A stretch of 64,000 bases of DNA from Auraticoccus cholistanensis (lineage in GTDB: Bacteria > Actinomycetota > Actinomycetes > Propionibacteriales > Propionibacteriaceae), in the NCBI RefSeq assembly GCF_009742705.1, contig NZ_WPCU01000004.1:453046-517045 (forward strand). Direction: 5' to 3'. The notes beneath the pieces were generated by a model that worked only from the letters and a program-made list of their open reading frames with translations, was not told the DNA's origin and did no database searches. Of this stretch, positions 34,574-42,936 are shown piece by piece. Made by a program: the position numbers and the translations under genes. How positions within the stretch are numbered: position 1 is the stretch's first letter; each line of letters begins with the position of its first letter.

Positions 34574-35728
34574 GTGAGTACGAAGGACTGGCTCGAGAAG
34601 GACTACTACAAGGTCCTGGGCGTCTCCAAGGACGCCAAGCCCGAGGAGATCAAGAAGGCGTTCCGCAAGATCGCGCGGGAGAACCACCCCGACGCGAACC
34701 CGGGGAACGCCGAGGCCCTGCAGCGGTTCAAGGACGCGTCGGAGGCCCACCAGGTGCTGTCCGACCCCGGGCAGCGCAAGGAGTACGACGCCACCCGGAG
34801 CCGCTTCGGCGGCTTCCGGTTCCCGCCCGGCGGGAGCGGCGGCGGGGGCGGGGTCGACGACCTCTTCCGCAACGCCGCCGGTGGCGCCTCCGGGGCCGAC
34901 TTCTCCGACCTGTTCGGCGGGCTGTTCAACAGCACCACCCGCCGGGCCGGCACCACCCGCGGCCCGCGCCGCGGCAGCGACGTCGAGGGCGAGGTCACCA
35001 TCGACTTCGTCGAGGCCGTCGACGGCGTGACGGTGCCCATGCAGATGGTCAGCGACGCCGCCTGCCCGGTCTGCCACGGCACCGGCGCCCGCTCCGGCTC
35101 CGTGCCGCACGTCTGCACCAAGTGCCAGGGATCGGGCATGCAGACCTCGACCGCCGGCGGGGTGTTCGCCGTCAGCGAACCCTGCACCGAGTGCCGGGGT
35201 CGCGGGCTGGTGGTGGACGACCCCTGCCCGGAGTGCCACGGCTCGGGCCGCGGCCGCTCGACCCGCACGATGTCGGTGCGGATCCCGGCCGGGGTGACCG
35301 ACGGGCAGCGGATCCGGCTCAAGGGCAAGGGCGGGGCCGGTGAGAACGGCGGCGCCAACGGCGACCTCTACGTCACCGTCCACGTCCGCCCGCACCCGGT
35401 CTTCGGCCGCAGCGGCAACAACCTGACGCTGCAGGTGCCGGTGACCTTCGCCGAGGCCTCGCTCGGGGCCGAGATCACCGTGCCGACCCTCAACGGGCAG
35501 CCGGTGCGGCTGCGGCTGCCCGCCGGCACCCCCAGCGGGCGCACGCTGCGGGTCCGCGGCAAGGGCGTGAGCCGCGGCGACGGCACGGTCGGCGACCTGC
35601 TGGTCACCGTCGACGTGGTGGTGCCCAAGGACCTCAGCTCCGACGCCCGTGCGGCCCTGGAGTCCTTCGTGGCCAAGGCGCCGGCGGGTGACCCGCGGGC
35701 CGAGCTCTTCGCCAAGGTCCGGTCGTGA
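34574..35728 (+). CDS. dnaJ: Co-chaperone DnaJ (type I)
   Basis: The 384-residue protein has a J-domain with HPD (ENHPDANPGN, ~38), a Gly/Phe-rich linker and four zinc motifs: CPVCHGTG, CTKCQGSG, CTECRGRG and CPECHGSG. The C-terminal substrate domains follow. The KDWLEKDYYKVLGV start matches the actinobacterial DnaJ1 found in the dnaK operon. AAGGAGG precedes GTG 34574. Its stop overlaps the hspR GTG. Confidence 0.98.
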   Translation: MSTKDWLEKDYYKVLGVSKDAKPEEIKKAFRKIARENHPDANPGNAEALQRFKDASEAHQVLSDPGQRKEYDATRSRFGGFRFPPGGSGGGGGVDDLFRNAAGGASGADFSDLFGGLFNSTTRRAGTTRGPRRGSDVEGEVTIDFVEAVDGVTVPMQMVSDAACPVCHGTGARSGSVPHVCTKCQGSGMQTSTAGGVFAVSEPCTECRGRGLVVDDPCPECHGSGRGRSTRTMSVRIPAGVTDGQRIRLKGKGGAGENGGANGDLYVTVHVRPHPVFGRSGNNLTLQVPVTFAEASLGAEITVPTLNGQPVRLRLPAGTPSGRTLRVRGKGVSRGDGTVGDLLVTVDVVVPKDLSSDARAALESFVAKAPAGDPRAELFAKVRS

Positions 35729-36147
35729 CCGAGCAGCACCTGCCGCAGGTGGTGGACAGCGACGCCCCGCTGTTCGTCATCTCGGTCGCGGCCCGGCTGG
35801 CGGACATGCACCCGCAGACCCTGCGGTCCTACGACCGGATGGGTCTGGTGAAGCCGCAGCGCACCCGTGGTCGGGGCCGGCGCTACTCCCGCCGCGACAT
35901 CGCCCGGCTCCGGCTGATCCAGCACCTCAGCCAGATGGAGGGGATCAACCTCGAGGGGATCCGCCGGATCCTGGAGATGCAGGACGAGATCGACCGGCTC
36001 CGCAGCCGGACCGAGGAGCTCACCGAGCTGCTCCGGATGGCCCGCGTGGCCCCCGACAGCCGGCTCTTCGCCGCCGACGCGGGCGGTCACGTCCACCTCT
36101 CCCACCGGGCCCGGCTGATCGAGCCGCCCCGCGCGCTCGGTCGCTGA
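35725..36147 (+). CDS. hspR: Heat-shock repressor HspR (MerR family)
   Basis: The 140-residue protein has a MerR-type winged helix (VISVAARLADMHPQTLRSYDRMGLVKPQRTRGRGRRYSRRDIARL) and a short coiled coil (~85-105), then a short C-terminal tail. HspR binds HAIR operators and is titrated by DnaK availability. Operators occur before dnaK and clpB in this window, so it should control both plus itself. GTG overlaps the dnaJ stop. A long hairpin follows its stop codon by 13 bases. Confidence 0.97.
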   Translation: MTEQHLPQVVDSDAPLFVISVAARLADMHPQTLRSYDRMGLVKPQRTRGRGRRYSRRDIARLRLIQHLSQMEGINLEGIRRILEMQDEIDRLRSRTEELTELLRMARVAPDSRLFAADAGGHVHLSHRARLIEPPRALGR

Positions 36148-36160
36148 CCTCCGACCTACC

Positions 36161-36200
36161 GGCGCCCGATCCGCTGCGACTGCGCAGCGGATCGGGCGCC
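36161..36200 (+). terminator. 18-bp palindrome after hspR (copy 1 of a repeated element)
   Basis: The left arm 36161-36178 (GGCGCCCGATCCGCTGCG) and right arm 36183-36200 are perfectly complementary around a 4-base loop. It can terminate the heat-shock operon. The same sequence recurs at 37222-37261 with one change, so it is also a dispersed palindromic element. Confidence 0.8.
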
Positions 36201-36271
36201 GCTGTCGTCCCTGTCCACAGATGTGGGTCCGGGCGGAGGCGGGGAGGTGGCGGGCGGGGGAGGGTCGGAGG

Positions 36272-37215
36272 GTGCACGCACGCCTCGACCCAGGCCCCCA
36301 GCTGGCCGACCTCGCCGTCCTGCAGGCGGGCGTGGTGTCCCTGGAGCAGGCCCGCGGGCACGGGCTGGGACGCAACTCGGTGGCCCGGCTGGTGCGCGAG
36401 GGGCGGTGGCGGCCGCTGGGCCGCGGCGTCTACGCCGTCCACGCCGCCGAGGAGCCGCGCTGGCTCGGGCTCGCCTGGGCGGGGGTGCTGGTCGGCGGGG
36501 ACGGCGCGCGGCTGGGCGGCTGGGCCGCCGCCCACCTGCACGGGCTGGCGGAGCCGCCGCCGGAGCTGGAGGTGTGGCTGCCCCGCGACAGCCGGGTGCG
36601 CGGCGGGGTGGGCCCGTGGCGCTTCCGGCACGAGCGGCCCGGCACCCACCGCACGACGCGCGTCGGCGACCCGCCCCGGCTGGGCGTCGAGGACACCCTG
36701 CTCGACCTGCTGGCCGAGCTCACGCCCGACGAGGCCGTGGCGCTGCTGATCCGCGCCGTGCAGACCCGCCGCACCACCCCCGACCGGGTGCGCCGGGCGG
36801 CGGCGGAGCGGCCGCGGCTGCGTCACCGCCGGCTGATCGCCGAGGTGCTGGCCGAGGTGTCGGCCGGTGTCGAGTCGCCGTTGGAACGGCGCTACCTGCA
36901 CGACGTCGAGCGGGCCCACGGCCTGCGAGCGGGGCAGCGGCAGCAGCGGGCGTCCGGCTCGGTGCGCGACGTGGTGTACCTCGACCACGGCTGGTGGTGG
37001 AGCTGGACGGCCGCTTCCACGAGGGGGCCGGACGCTTCCGCGACATGCGCCGGGACAACCTGGCCATGCTCTCGGGCCAGCGGACGCTGCGGTTCGGCTG
37101 GCCGGACGTCACCCAGCGGCCGTGCGAGGCGGCGTCCCAGGTGGCGACGCTGCTGGTCGACGGCGGCTGGGGCGGGCTCTTCCGCCGCTGCCGACGCTGC
37201 CGGTCCGTGGTCTGA
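36272..37215 (+). pseudogene. AbiEi-like/DUF559 protein gene broken by a -1 frameshift
   Basis: From GTG 36272 the frame encodes an AbiEi-antitoxin-like N-domain (LADLAVLQAGVVSLEQARGHG, LVREGRWRPLGRGVYAVH, AAHLHGL) up to VRDVVYLDHG near 36991. The DUF559 nuclease-like end (VVELDGRFHEGAGRFRDMRRDNLAM to GWGGLFRRCRRC, stop 37215) continues in a different frame. Inserting one C after the GGC at ~36991 would restore the expected HGLVVELDG. The break therefore falls just before the catalytic E-x-D core. Either the gene is inactivated or the base is a sequencing error. It is flanked by two copies of a 45-bp palindromic element. Confidence 0.8.
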
Positions 37216-37221
37216 GCCGGC

Positions 37222-37261
37222 GGCGCCCGATCCGCTGCGACTGCGCAGCCGATCGGGCGCC
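37222..37261 (-). repeat. Palindromic element, copy 2
   Basis: This copy matches 36161-36200 at 39 of 40 positions (C at 37250 replaces G at 36189), leaving one mismatch in the stem. Identity extends to 45 bases (37221-37265). It lies between the stops of the broken DUF559-like gene and the convergent MFS gene, so it can terminate both. Confidence 0.8.
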
Positions 37262-37266
37262 GCTGC

Positions 37267-38718
37267 TCACGTGGAGGCGTCCTCTGCGGTGCGCACCCGG
37301 CGGGGGACCACCAGCACCGCCGCCAGCAGCAGCACCGCGACCCCGGTCGAGACCACCAGGACGTCGTGCACGGCCGGGGAGAGCAGCTCCGCCGGCAGCG
37401 CGGCCTCACCGCCGCCGTGGCCGCCCAGCTGGGTGCCGACGCGGGCGTTGACCACCGCACCGAACACCGCCAGCCCCAGCGCGCTGCCCATCGACCGGGC
37501 GAACATCACCGCCCCGGTGACCACCCCGCGCTCCTCCCAGCCCACCGTGGACTGGGCCGCGATCAGCGTCGGGGCGGCGATCAGCCCGAGGCCGACACCG
37601 ACCCCGAAGCAGCCCGCCGCCACGTGCCACACCGAGCTGTGCAGGCCCAGCGGCAGCATCGAGGCCGTGCCCGCCAGCGCCAGCACGGCACCAATCAGCC
37701 CGGTGTCGCGGAACCCCAGCCGCAGGTAGAGCCGTCCGGCGTTGGCGGCGGCCAGCGGCCAGCCGAGGGTCATCGCCGCCAGCGCGAACCCGGCGACCAG
37801 CGCGCTGGTGCCCAGCACCCCCTGGGCGTAGACGGGGATGTAGGAGGTCAGCCCGATCAGCAGCGCACCGACGGCGAGGCTGCTCAGGTGCGCCCCGTTG
37901 AGGACCCGCCGGCCGAAGACCCAGCCGGGCAGCACGGGCTCGGCGGCCCGGCGCTCGACCAGCACGAAGGCCAGCGCGGCCACGGTGCCGGCGCCCAGCA
38001 CCAGCAGCGAGGTCGGCGAGGTCCAGGCCCACTCGACCCCGCCGGACAGCAGCCCCAGGATCAGCAGCGAGGCGGCCACGGTCAGCAGCGCGGCGCCTGG
38101 CCAGTCGATCCGATGGCTGGTGGGCCGGGTGCGCTCGGTGAAGCGCCGCACCAGCACCCAGGCGGCGAGCCCGCCGAGCGGGATGTTGACGAAGAACACC
38201 CAGCGCCAGTCGAGGAAGTCGACGAAGATCCCGCCCAGGGTGGGACCGACCACCGAGGAGGCCGCCCACACGCTGGCCACGTAGCCCTGCACCCGGGCCC
38301 GCTCGGCCACGGTGTAGATGTCGCCGATGATCGTCATGCCCATCGGCTGCACCGCCCCGGCGCCGATGCCCTGCACGGCCCGGAAGGCGATCAGCGCGGG
38401 CATGCTCCAGGCCAGCCCGCACAGCACCGAGCCCAGCACGAAAGAGCCGATGCCGACGAGCATCACGGTGCGCCGGCCCAGCACGTCGGCCAGCTTGCCG
38501 AAGATCGGGGTGGTGACGGCCTGGGCCAGCAGGTAGGCCGAGAACAGCCACGGGAACTGGCTGAAGCCGCCGAGGTCGGCGACCAGGGCGGGCACCGCGG
38601 TGGCCAGGATGGTGGAGTCGATGGCCACCAGACCGGTGCTGAGCATCACCGCGAGCAGCACCGGGCCGCGCTCGGAGCGCAGCCCCACACCGGCACGGGT
38701 CGCCTGCTGCTCGGTCAC
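37267..38718 (-). CDS. DHA2 family MFS drug transporter (EmrB/QacA type)
   Basis: The 483-residue protein has 14 hydrophobic spans and the DHA2 hallmarks: STGLVAIDSTILATAVPALVADLGG, GKLADVLGRRTVMLVGIG (motif A), RAVQGIGAGAVQPMGMTIIGD and VVGPTLGGIFVDFLDWRWVFFVNIPLG (motif C region). It likely exports drugs or antiseptics using proton motive force. GTG 38718 is the best start before the first helix, though no clear ribosome site exists. It is divergent from mutM with 76 bases between them; no regulator is adjacent. Confidence 0.92.
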   Translation of the reverse strand: MTEQQATRAGVGLRSERGPVLLAVMLSTGLVAIDSTILATAVPALVADLGGFSQFPWLFSAYLLAQAVTTPIFGKLADVLGRRTVMLVGIGSFVLGSVLCGLAWSMPALIAFRAVQGIGAGAVQPMGMTIIGDIYTVAERARVQGYVASVWAASSVVGPTLGGIFVDFLDWRWVFFVNIPLGGLAAWVLVRRFTERTRPTSHRIDWPGAALLTVAASLLILGLLSGGVEWAWTSPTSLLVLGAGTVAALAFVLVERRAAEPVLPGWVFGRRVLNGAHLSSLAVGALLIGLTSYIPVYAQGVLGTSALVAGFALAAMTLGWPLAAANAGRLYLRLGFRDTGLIGAVLALAGTASMLPLGLHSSVWHVAAGCFGVGVGLGLIAAPTLIAAQSTVGWEERGVVTGAVMFARSMGSALGLAVFGAVVNARVGTQLGGHGGGEAALPAELLSPAVHDVLVVSTGVAVLLLAAVLVVPRRVRTAEDAST

Positions 38719-38794
38719 CGACCCATTCGACCACGCCAGCCGCGGGCGGCCCGCGTCCCCCTGCCCGGCGGGACGGCTCGGGCAGACTCGGGGG

Positions 38795-39631
38795 GTGCCA
38801 GAGCTGCCGGAGGTCGAGAGCGCCCGCGCCACCATCGAGAGGGGGGCGCTGGGACGCAGGATCGCGGCGGTGGACGACACCGACCGCTACGAGTGCCGTC
38901 CGCACGCCCCGGGCGAGATCGCCCGGGCCCTCGTGGGGCGCCGGCTGGTCTCGGTCCACCGGCGGGGCAAGTCGATGTGGTGCGAGACCTCCGGGGCGGA
39001 CGGCGGCGAGGGCGCCGGCCCCGCGCTCGGCATCCACCTGGGGATGAGCGGGCGGATCGTGGTGACGGATGCGGACGGCAGCTCGATCGAGGGCGGGGAC
39101 TGGCTGGGCGGCCGCTACGGCAGGGTCGCCGACCAGCCCGACCGCAAGCCCGAGTGGGACCGCTTCACACTCACCTTCGACGACGGCGGCCAGCTGCGGC
39201 TGTTCGACAAGCGCCGGCTGGGCCGGGTCCGGCTCGACCTCGACCTGTCCGCCCTCGGCCCGGACGCGCAGCAGGTCGACCTCGCCGAGTTCGCCGCCCG
39301 GGTCGGGCGCGGCACGGTCGCGGTCAAGGCGCGGCTGCTCGACCAGTCCGTGCTGGCGGGGGTGGGCAACCTGCTGGCCGACGAGACGCTGTGGCAGGCG
39401 CGCATCTCGCCGCGGCGTCCGGCCGGGGAGCTGGGCGCCGAGGAGCTGGCGGCGCTGCACCGGGCGCTGCTGGCGGCCACCGAGGCCGCCATCGCGCGGG
39501 GCGGTGTCCACACCGGTGAGGTGATCGAGCACCGCACGCCCGGCGGCCACTGCCCGCGCTGCGGCGCCGAGCTTGCCCGCGCCACCGTCGGCGGACGCAC
39601 CACCTTCTGGTGCCCGGCCGAGCAGCGCTGA
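38795..39631 (+). CDS. mutM: Formamidopyrimidine-DNA glycosylase (Fpg/MutM family)
   Basis: The 278-residue enzyme starts with PELPEVE, giving the catalytic Pro after fMet removal and the essential Glu. It has IHLGMSGR, KRRLGRVRL and the H2TH region LLDQSVLAGVGNLLADETLW. It excises oxidised purines and cleaves the abasic strand. The zinc finger is odd: CPRCG is followed by TTFWCPAEQR, so the fourth cysteine is replaced by Glu. This is a Fpg paralogue with an incomplete finger, still with the GRTTFWCP loop shape. GTG 38795 is fixed by PELPE; CAGACT ends 6 bases upstream. Confidence 0.9.
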   Translation: MPELPEVESARATIERGALGRRIAAVDDTDRYECRPHAPGEIARALVGRRLVSVHRRGKSMWCETSGADGGEGAGPALGIHLGMSGRIVVTDADGSSIEGGDWLGGRYGRVADQPDRKPEWDRFTLTFDDGGQLRLFDKRRLGRVRLDLDLSALGPDAQQVDLAEFAARVGRGTVAVKARLLDQSVLAGVGNLLADETLWQARISPRRPAGELGAEELAALHRALLAATEAAIARGGVHTGEVIEHRTPGGHCPRCGAELARATVGGRTTFWCPAEQR

Positions 39632-39632
39632 C

Positions 39633-39647
39633 CCGCCGCGACGGCGG
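39633..39647 (+). terminator. Hairpin after mutM
   Basis: CCGCCG-CGA-CGGCGG is a perfect stem directly after the mutM stop. A second inverted repeat, GCCTGACGC (39647-39655) with GCGTCAGGC (39671-39679), spans the convergent stop of the FAD oxidoreductase gene and can terminate leftward transcripts. Confidence 0.6.
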
Positions 39648-39673
39648 CCTGACGCCCGTCCGGCGCGGCAGCG

Positions 39674-41929
39674 TCAGGCGGGCCGGGGTGCCGGCGGGGA
39701 CGCTGCTCGGCCGCGGGACGCCGGCGCCGCGACGCCGGCCGCCGCGACCGAGTGGTTGTGGCCGAAGACGTCCTCGGGGTCGTAGCGGTCCTTGAGTGCG
39801 CGCAGGCGGGCGAGCGTGGGTCCGGGGAAGATCTCGGCGAGCCGCTCGGGGCGCCGGTCGGTCTCGAAGCTGGAGTAGATCCCCGAGAAGTGGTGGCTCA
39901 TGGCGTCCCAGCGCCGGTCGAGCCGCTCCCGGGACGTGCCCAGGGCCACCGCCTGGAAGCCGGCCGTGCGGTGGGCGTAGGCGGTGGCCCCGGCGGGGAC
40001 GTCGTTGACCGCGCCTCCCACGGAGCGGATCTGGAAGAAGTAGAGGTCGCCGCTGCGCAGGAGCCGCTCGGCGTCGTCGGCGAACTGCGGACTCAGGTGC
40101 TCCAGCATCGCCGACCGGGTGACGGGTTCGCCCTGGCCGGCGTGCACGTCGTCGGTGCGCTGCACCACGCCGCTGTACGGCAGCAGCTGCACCAACTGCT
40201 GCACCAGCGGCGCCAGCCGGGCGAAGGGCTGCAGCCGGGCGACGATCGTCTCGGGGTCGTCGGAGGCGACCACGGCCATCACCTGCGCCAGCACCTGACC
40301 CCCGCGGGGACGTCCCATGATGAGGAACGGCGTCAGGTCCCGCGGCGCGGTCTCGACGAGGGCGCCGAAGTCCACCAGGAAGCCCGCGACGTCGTCCACG
40401 GCGAAGGCCAGCTGGGCGAACCCGACGTCGCCGACCTCGGCGACCTCGAACTCGAAGGCCGTCACGATGCCGAGGTTGCCGCCCGCTCCCCGGAGACCCC
40501 AGAACAGGTCCGGGTGGTGCTCCTCGTCGGTCCGCACCACCGTGCCGTCGGCCAGCACGACCTCGGCGGCTCGCAGGTGGTCGATCGTCAGACCGTGCTG
40601 GCGGGCGAGGAACCCCAGTCCGCCGGCGGTGGCCAGACCGCCCACCCCGACCCCGCCGTAGTCGCCGGAGGTGAGGGCCCACCCGTACGGCTGCAGCGTC
40701 TCGGCGACCTGTCCCCACCGCGCGCCGGGACCGATCCGCACCCGGCGGGTCCGGTGGTCGAGCACCTCGACGGCGTCGAGGTGGCGGAGGTCGAGGACGA
40801 TGCCGCCGTCGTTGGTGGAGCGGCCGCTGATCCCGTGGCCGCCGCTGCGGACGGCCAGCGGCACGGGCTGGCTACGGGCCCAGCCGAGAGCGGTGACGAC
40901 CTGCTCGGTGTCACGGGGGAGCAGGACCAGTCCGGGGCTCCCGCCGCGCAGGTAGTTCGAGCGCATGCTGCGGTAGCGGGCGTCCCCCGGCTCGACCGTC
41001 TCCAGGCCGGCCGGGACGTCGTCGTAGTCGATGCCCGCTCGCCGGCGGGCACGGACACGGGCGGGTCGGGTCGGCGCCGGGCGGGTGCCGCGGGATCTGC
41101 GGGTCGCGGCGACGAGGTCGCGCAGGGCCGGGGCGACCGCGGTGGCGAGGTGCTGCACGGTGGCGGGGTCGGTGGTGGCCAGCAGGACCGTGTCGATGCC
41201 GTCCTCGACCACCAGCCGGACCAGGGCGGGCAGGTCGGGCAGCGTGGCCAGGGTCAGCAGGCGCCGGATCTCCGCCGGGTCGCGGCCCGCCCGGTCGGCG
41301 GCGGCGTCCAGGCGCGACTGCGCCGCGGCGACGGTGGTCGGGTCCGGCGCCTCGGTCCACCAGCCGTCCGCGGTGCGGGCGGCGAGGTCGAGCAGCGCCT
41401 CGTCGGTGCCGCTGAGCCAGACCGGCAGCTCGTGGGCCGGCGCGGGCCCCGGCTCGGCTCCCGGCACCCGGTGGAGCGGCCCGGCGGCGCGCACCGGGCC
41501 GCGGTCGGCCGTCCACATGCTGCGCAGGACGGCGATGGTCTCCCCGACCGCGCCCGCGTGGGGCTGCACGCCCAGGGCCGGGGAGGCGGCGCCGGTCGGG
41601 ACGGCGGTCAGACCGAGCTCCAGGCGGCCGCCCGTGATCCGGTCGAGGTCGGCGGCGGCGCGGGCCAGCACCGCGGCAGTACCCGTCGGTGCGAGGGCGT
41701 GCGTGGCCAGCGTGATCCTGTCGGTCGTGCCGGCCAACCAGGCGAGCGTCGTCCACGGGTCCGGACCGCTGGGCCCGGAGGCCTCCCCGGCGGCGGCGTC
41801 GGTGACGGCCAGCAGGTCCAGCCCGGCCTCGTCGGCCGTCCGGGCCAGCCGGGTCAGCCCGTCCGGGGTCAGCACCGAGGGGTCGACGGCCACGCCGAGC
41901 CGGACCGGGTACCCGTGGTCGCGGGTCAT
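39674..41929 (-). CDS. Fusion of LLM-class flavin oxidoreductase and FAD-linked (BBE-type) oxidase
   Basis: The 751-residue protein joins two enzymes in one frame. Residues ~1-285 are a luciferase-like monooxygenase (RLGVAVDPSVLTPDGLTRLARTADEAGLDLL, DRITGGRLELGL, TADGWWTEAPDP). After a basic linker (~290-310) comes a FAD_binding_4 plus BBE oxidase: PLAVRSGGHGISGRSTNDGG with the covalent-FAD histidine, GVGVGGLATAGGLGFLARQHGL, and the terminal YDPEDVFGHNHSV. The second FAD-linking cysteine of berberine-bridge enzymes is not present. ATG 41929 overlaps the stop of the upstream LLM gene (ATGA). Substrate is unknown; MarR control suggests a detoxification or aromatic/redox role. Confidence 0.87.
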   Translation of the reverse strand: MTRDHGYPVRLGVAVDPSVLTPDGLTRLARTADEAGLDLLAVTDAAAGEASGPSGPDPWTTLAWLAGTTDRITLATHALAPTGTAAVLARAAADLDRITGGRLELGLTAVPTGAASPALGVQPHAGAVGETIAVLRSMWTADRGPVRAAGPLHRVPGAEPGPAPAHELPVWLSGTDEALLDLAARTADGWWTEAPDPTTVAAAQSRLDAAADRAGRDPAEIRRLLTLATLPDLPALVRLVVEDGIDTVLLATTDPATVQHLATAVAPALRDLVAATRRSRGTRPAPTRPARVRARRRAGIDYDDVPAGLETVEPGDARYRSMRSNYLRGGSPGLVLLPRDTEQVVTALGWARSQPVPLAVRSGGHGISGRSTNDGGIVLDLRHLDAVEVLDHRTRRVRIGPGARWGQVAETLQPYGWALTSGDYGGVGVGGLATAGGLGFLARQHGLTIDHLRAAEVVLADGTVVRTDEEHHPDLFWGLRGAGGNLGIVTAFEFEVAEVGDVGFAQLAFAVDDVAGFLVDFGALVETAPRDLTPFLIMGRPRGGQVLAQVMAVVASDDPETIVARLQPFARLAPLVQQLVQLLPYSGVVQRTDDVHAGQGEPVTRSAMLEHLSPQFADDAERLLRSGDLYFFQIRSVGGAVNDVPAGATAYAHRTAGFQAVALGTSRERLDRRWDAMSHHFSGIYSSFETDRRPERLAEIFPGPTLARLRALKDRYDPEDVFGHNHSVAAAGVAAPASRGRAASPPAPRPA

Positions 41930-42834
41930 CGGGCCGCCTCCTCGCGGTGCTGGGCGACGACCTCGCGCAGGGCGGGGGCCACCTCCTCGCCGAGGACGCG
42001 CAGCGACCGCTCGTCGTCGCCGGTCAGGACGTAGCCGCTGAACCCGAGCTGGAGGGTGAGCTCGGCGAGCTGCTCGACCCACTGCGACACCGGTCCCTGC
42101 AGGAACCCGGTGCTGGCGCCCGTGGTGAAGGTCCCGCCGATGTTGAGGAGCCGGCGGACGGCCGAGGGCTCGCGCCCGGCCGCGGCAGCCGCCTCGTCGA
42201 TGCGCGCGTTGGCGTCGACCAGCTCCTGGGGGTCCTTGATGTAGGGCAGGGACGGCAGCCAGCCGTCGGCCTTCTGACCCGTCAGGGCCAGCATCTTCGG
42301 CTTGTACGCCCCCAGCCAGATCGCGACCGGGTGCGCCGGTGCGGGTCCGCGCTTCGCGCCGCGGACGCCGTAGTAGGTGCCCTCGACCCTCAGGCTCTGG
42401 CGGGTCGAGGTGTCCCACACCCCGCGGATGACGTCGATCGCCTCGCTGAGCGCGGTGACGGCCTGACCGGGGCTCAGCCGGCGCCCGCCCATCGCCTCGA
42501 TGGCGTCCCAGAAGCCGCCGGCGCCCAGCCCGAGCTCGACGCGGCCGCCGCTGAGCAGGTCCAGGCTCGCCACCGCGCGCGCGAGGACCGCGGGCGGGCG
42601 CAGCGGGAGGTTCAGCACGTTGCCGGAGAGCGAGATGCGCTCGGTGCGCGCGGCGACGTAGGACATCAGCGTCCAGGTGTCGAGGAACCCGGGCTGGTAC
42701 GGGTGGTCCTGGAAGGTGACCAGGTCGAGACCGGCCACCTCGCTCGCCCGTGCCAGCCGGACCACCTCCTCGGGGCGGGCGTTCGTCGGGGTGATGAAGG
42801 AGCCGAGCAGGAGGTCGTGCCCGTAGTCGCTCAT
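41926..42834 (-). CDS. LLM-class flavin-dependent oxidoreductase
   Basis: The 302-residue protein is a luciferase-like (beta/alpha)8 enzyme: LLLGSFITPTNARPEEVVRLARASEVAGLDLVTFQDHPYQPGFLDTW, DLLSGGRVELGLGAGGFWDAIEAMGG and QKADGWLPSLPY are typical F420- or FMN-dependent members. It is distinct from the N-half of the fused neighbour, with which it is translationally coupled. AGGA lies 8 bases before ATG 42834. Promoter elements between it and the divergent MarR gene suggest regulation by that protein. Confidence 0.9.
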   Translation of the reverse strand: MSDYGHDLLLGSFITPTNARPEEVVRLARASEVAGLDLVTFQDHPYQPGFLDTWTLMSYVAARTERISLSGNVLNLPLRPPAVLARAVASLDLLSGGRVELGLGAGGFWDAIEAMGGRRLSPGQAVTALSEAIDVIRGVWDTSTRQSLRVEGTYYGVRGAKRGPAPAHPVAIWLGAYKPKMLALTGQKADGWLPSLPYIKDPQELVDANARIDEAAAAAGREPSAVRRLLNIGGTFTTGASTGFLQGPVSQWVEQLAELTLQLGFSGYVLTGDDERSLRVLGEEVAPALREVVAQHREEAAR

Positions 42835-42869
42835 GGTGGGTCCTGGGATGTCGTGCCGCAGCGGATCTG

Positions 42870-42936
42870 CGGTCACACAGATCGTATGTCCGACAGATGA
42901 TCGGTTCAACCGTGCGTCGCGACGTACGATGGGTGG
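42870..42936. promoter_or_regulatory. Divergent promoters between LLM operon and MarR gene
   Basis: On the minus strand TTGAAC (42909-42904), 17 bases, TACGAT (42886-42881) forms a good promoter for the oxidoreductase pair. On the plus strand TACGAT (42925-42930) ends 6 bases before the marR ATG, implying a leaderless message. CCGA-N7-TCGG (42890-42904) overlaps the minus -35 and is a candidate MarR site. Confidence 0.6.

Noticed and set aside
36160-37265. Attachment sites or insertion-sequence ends
   Set aside because: The two elements are each palindromes in direct orientation, no transposase or integrase lies between them, and no target-site duplication was recognised. Kept only as repeated palindromes.
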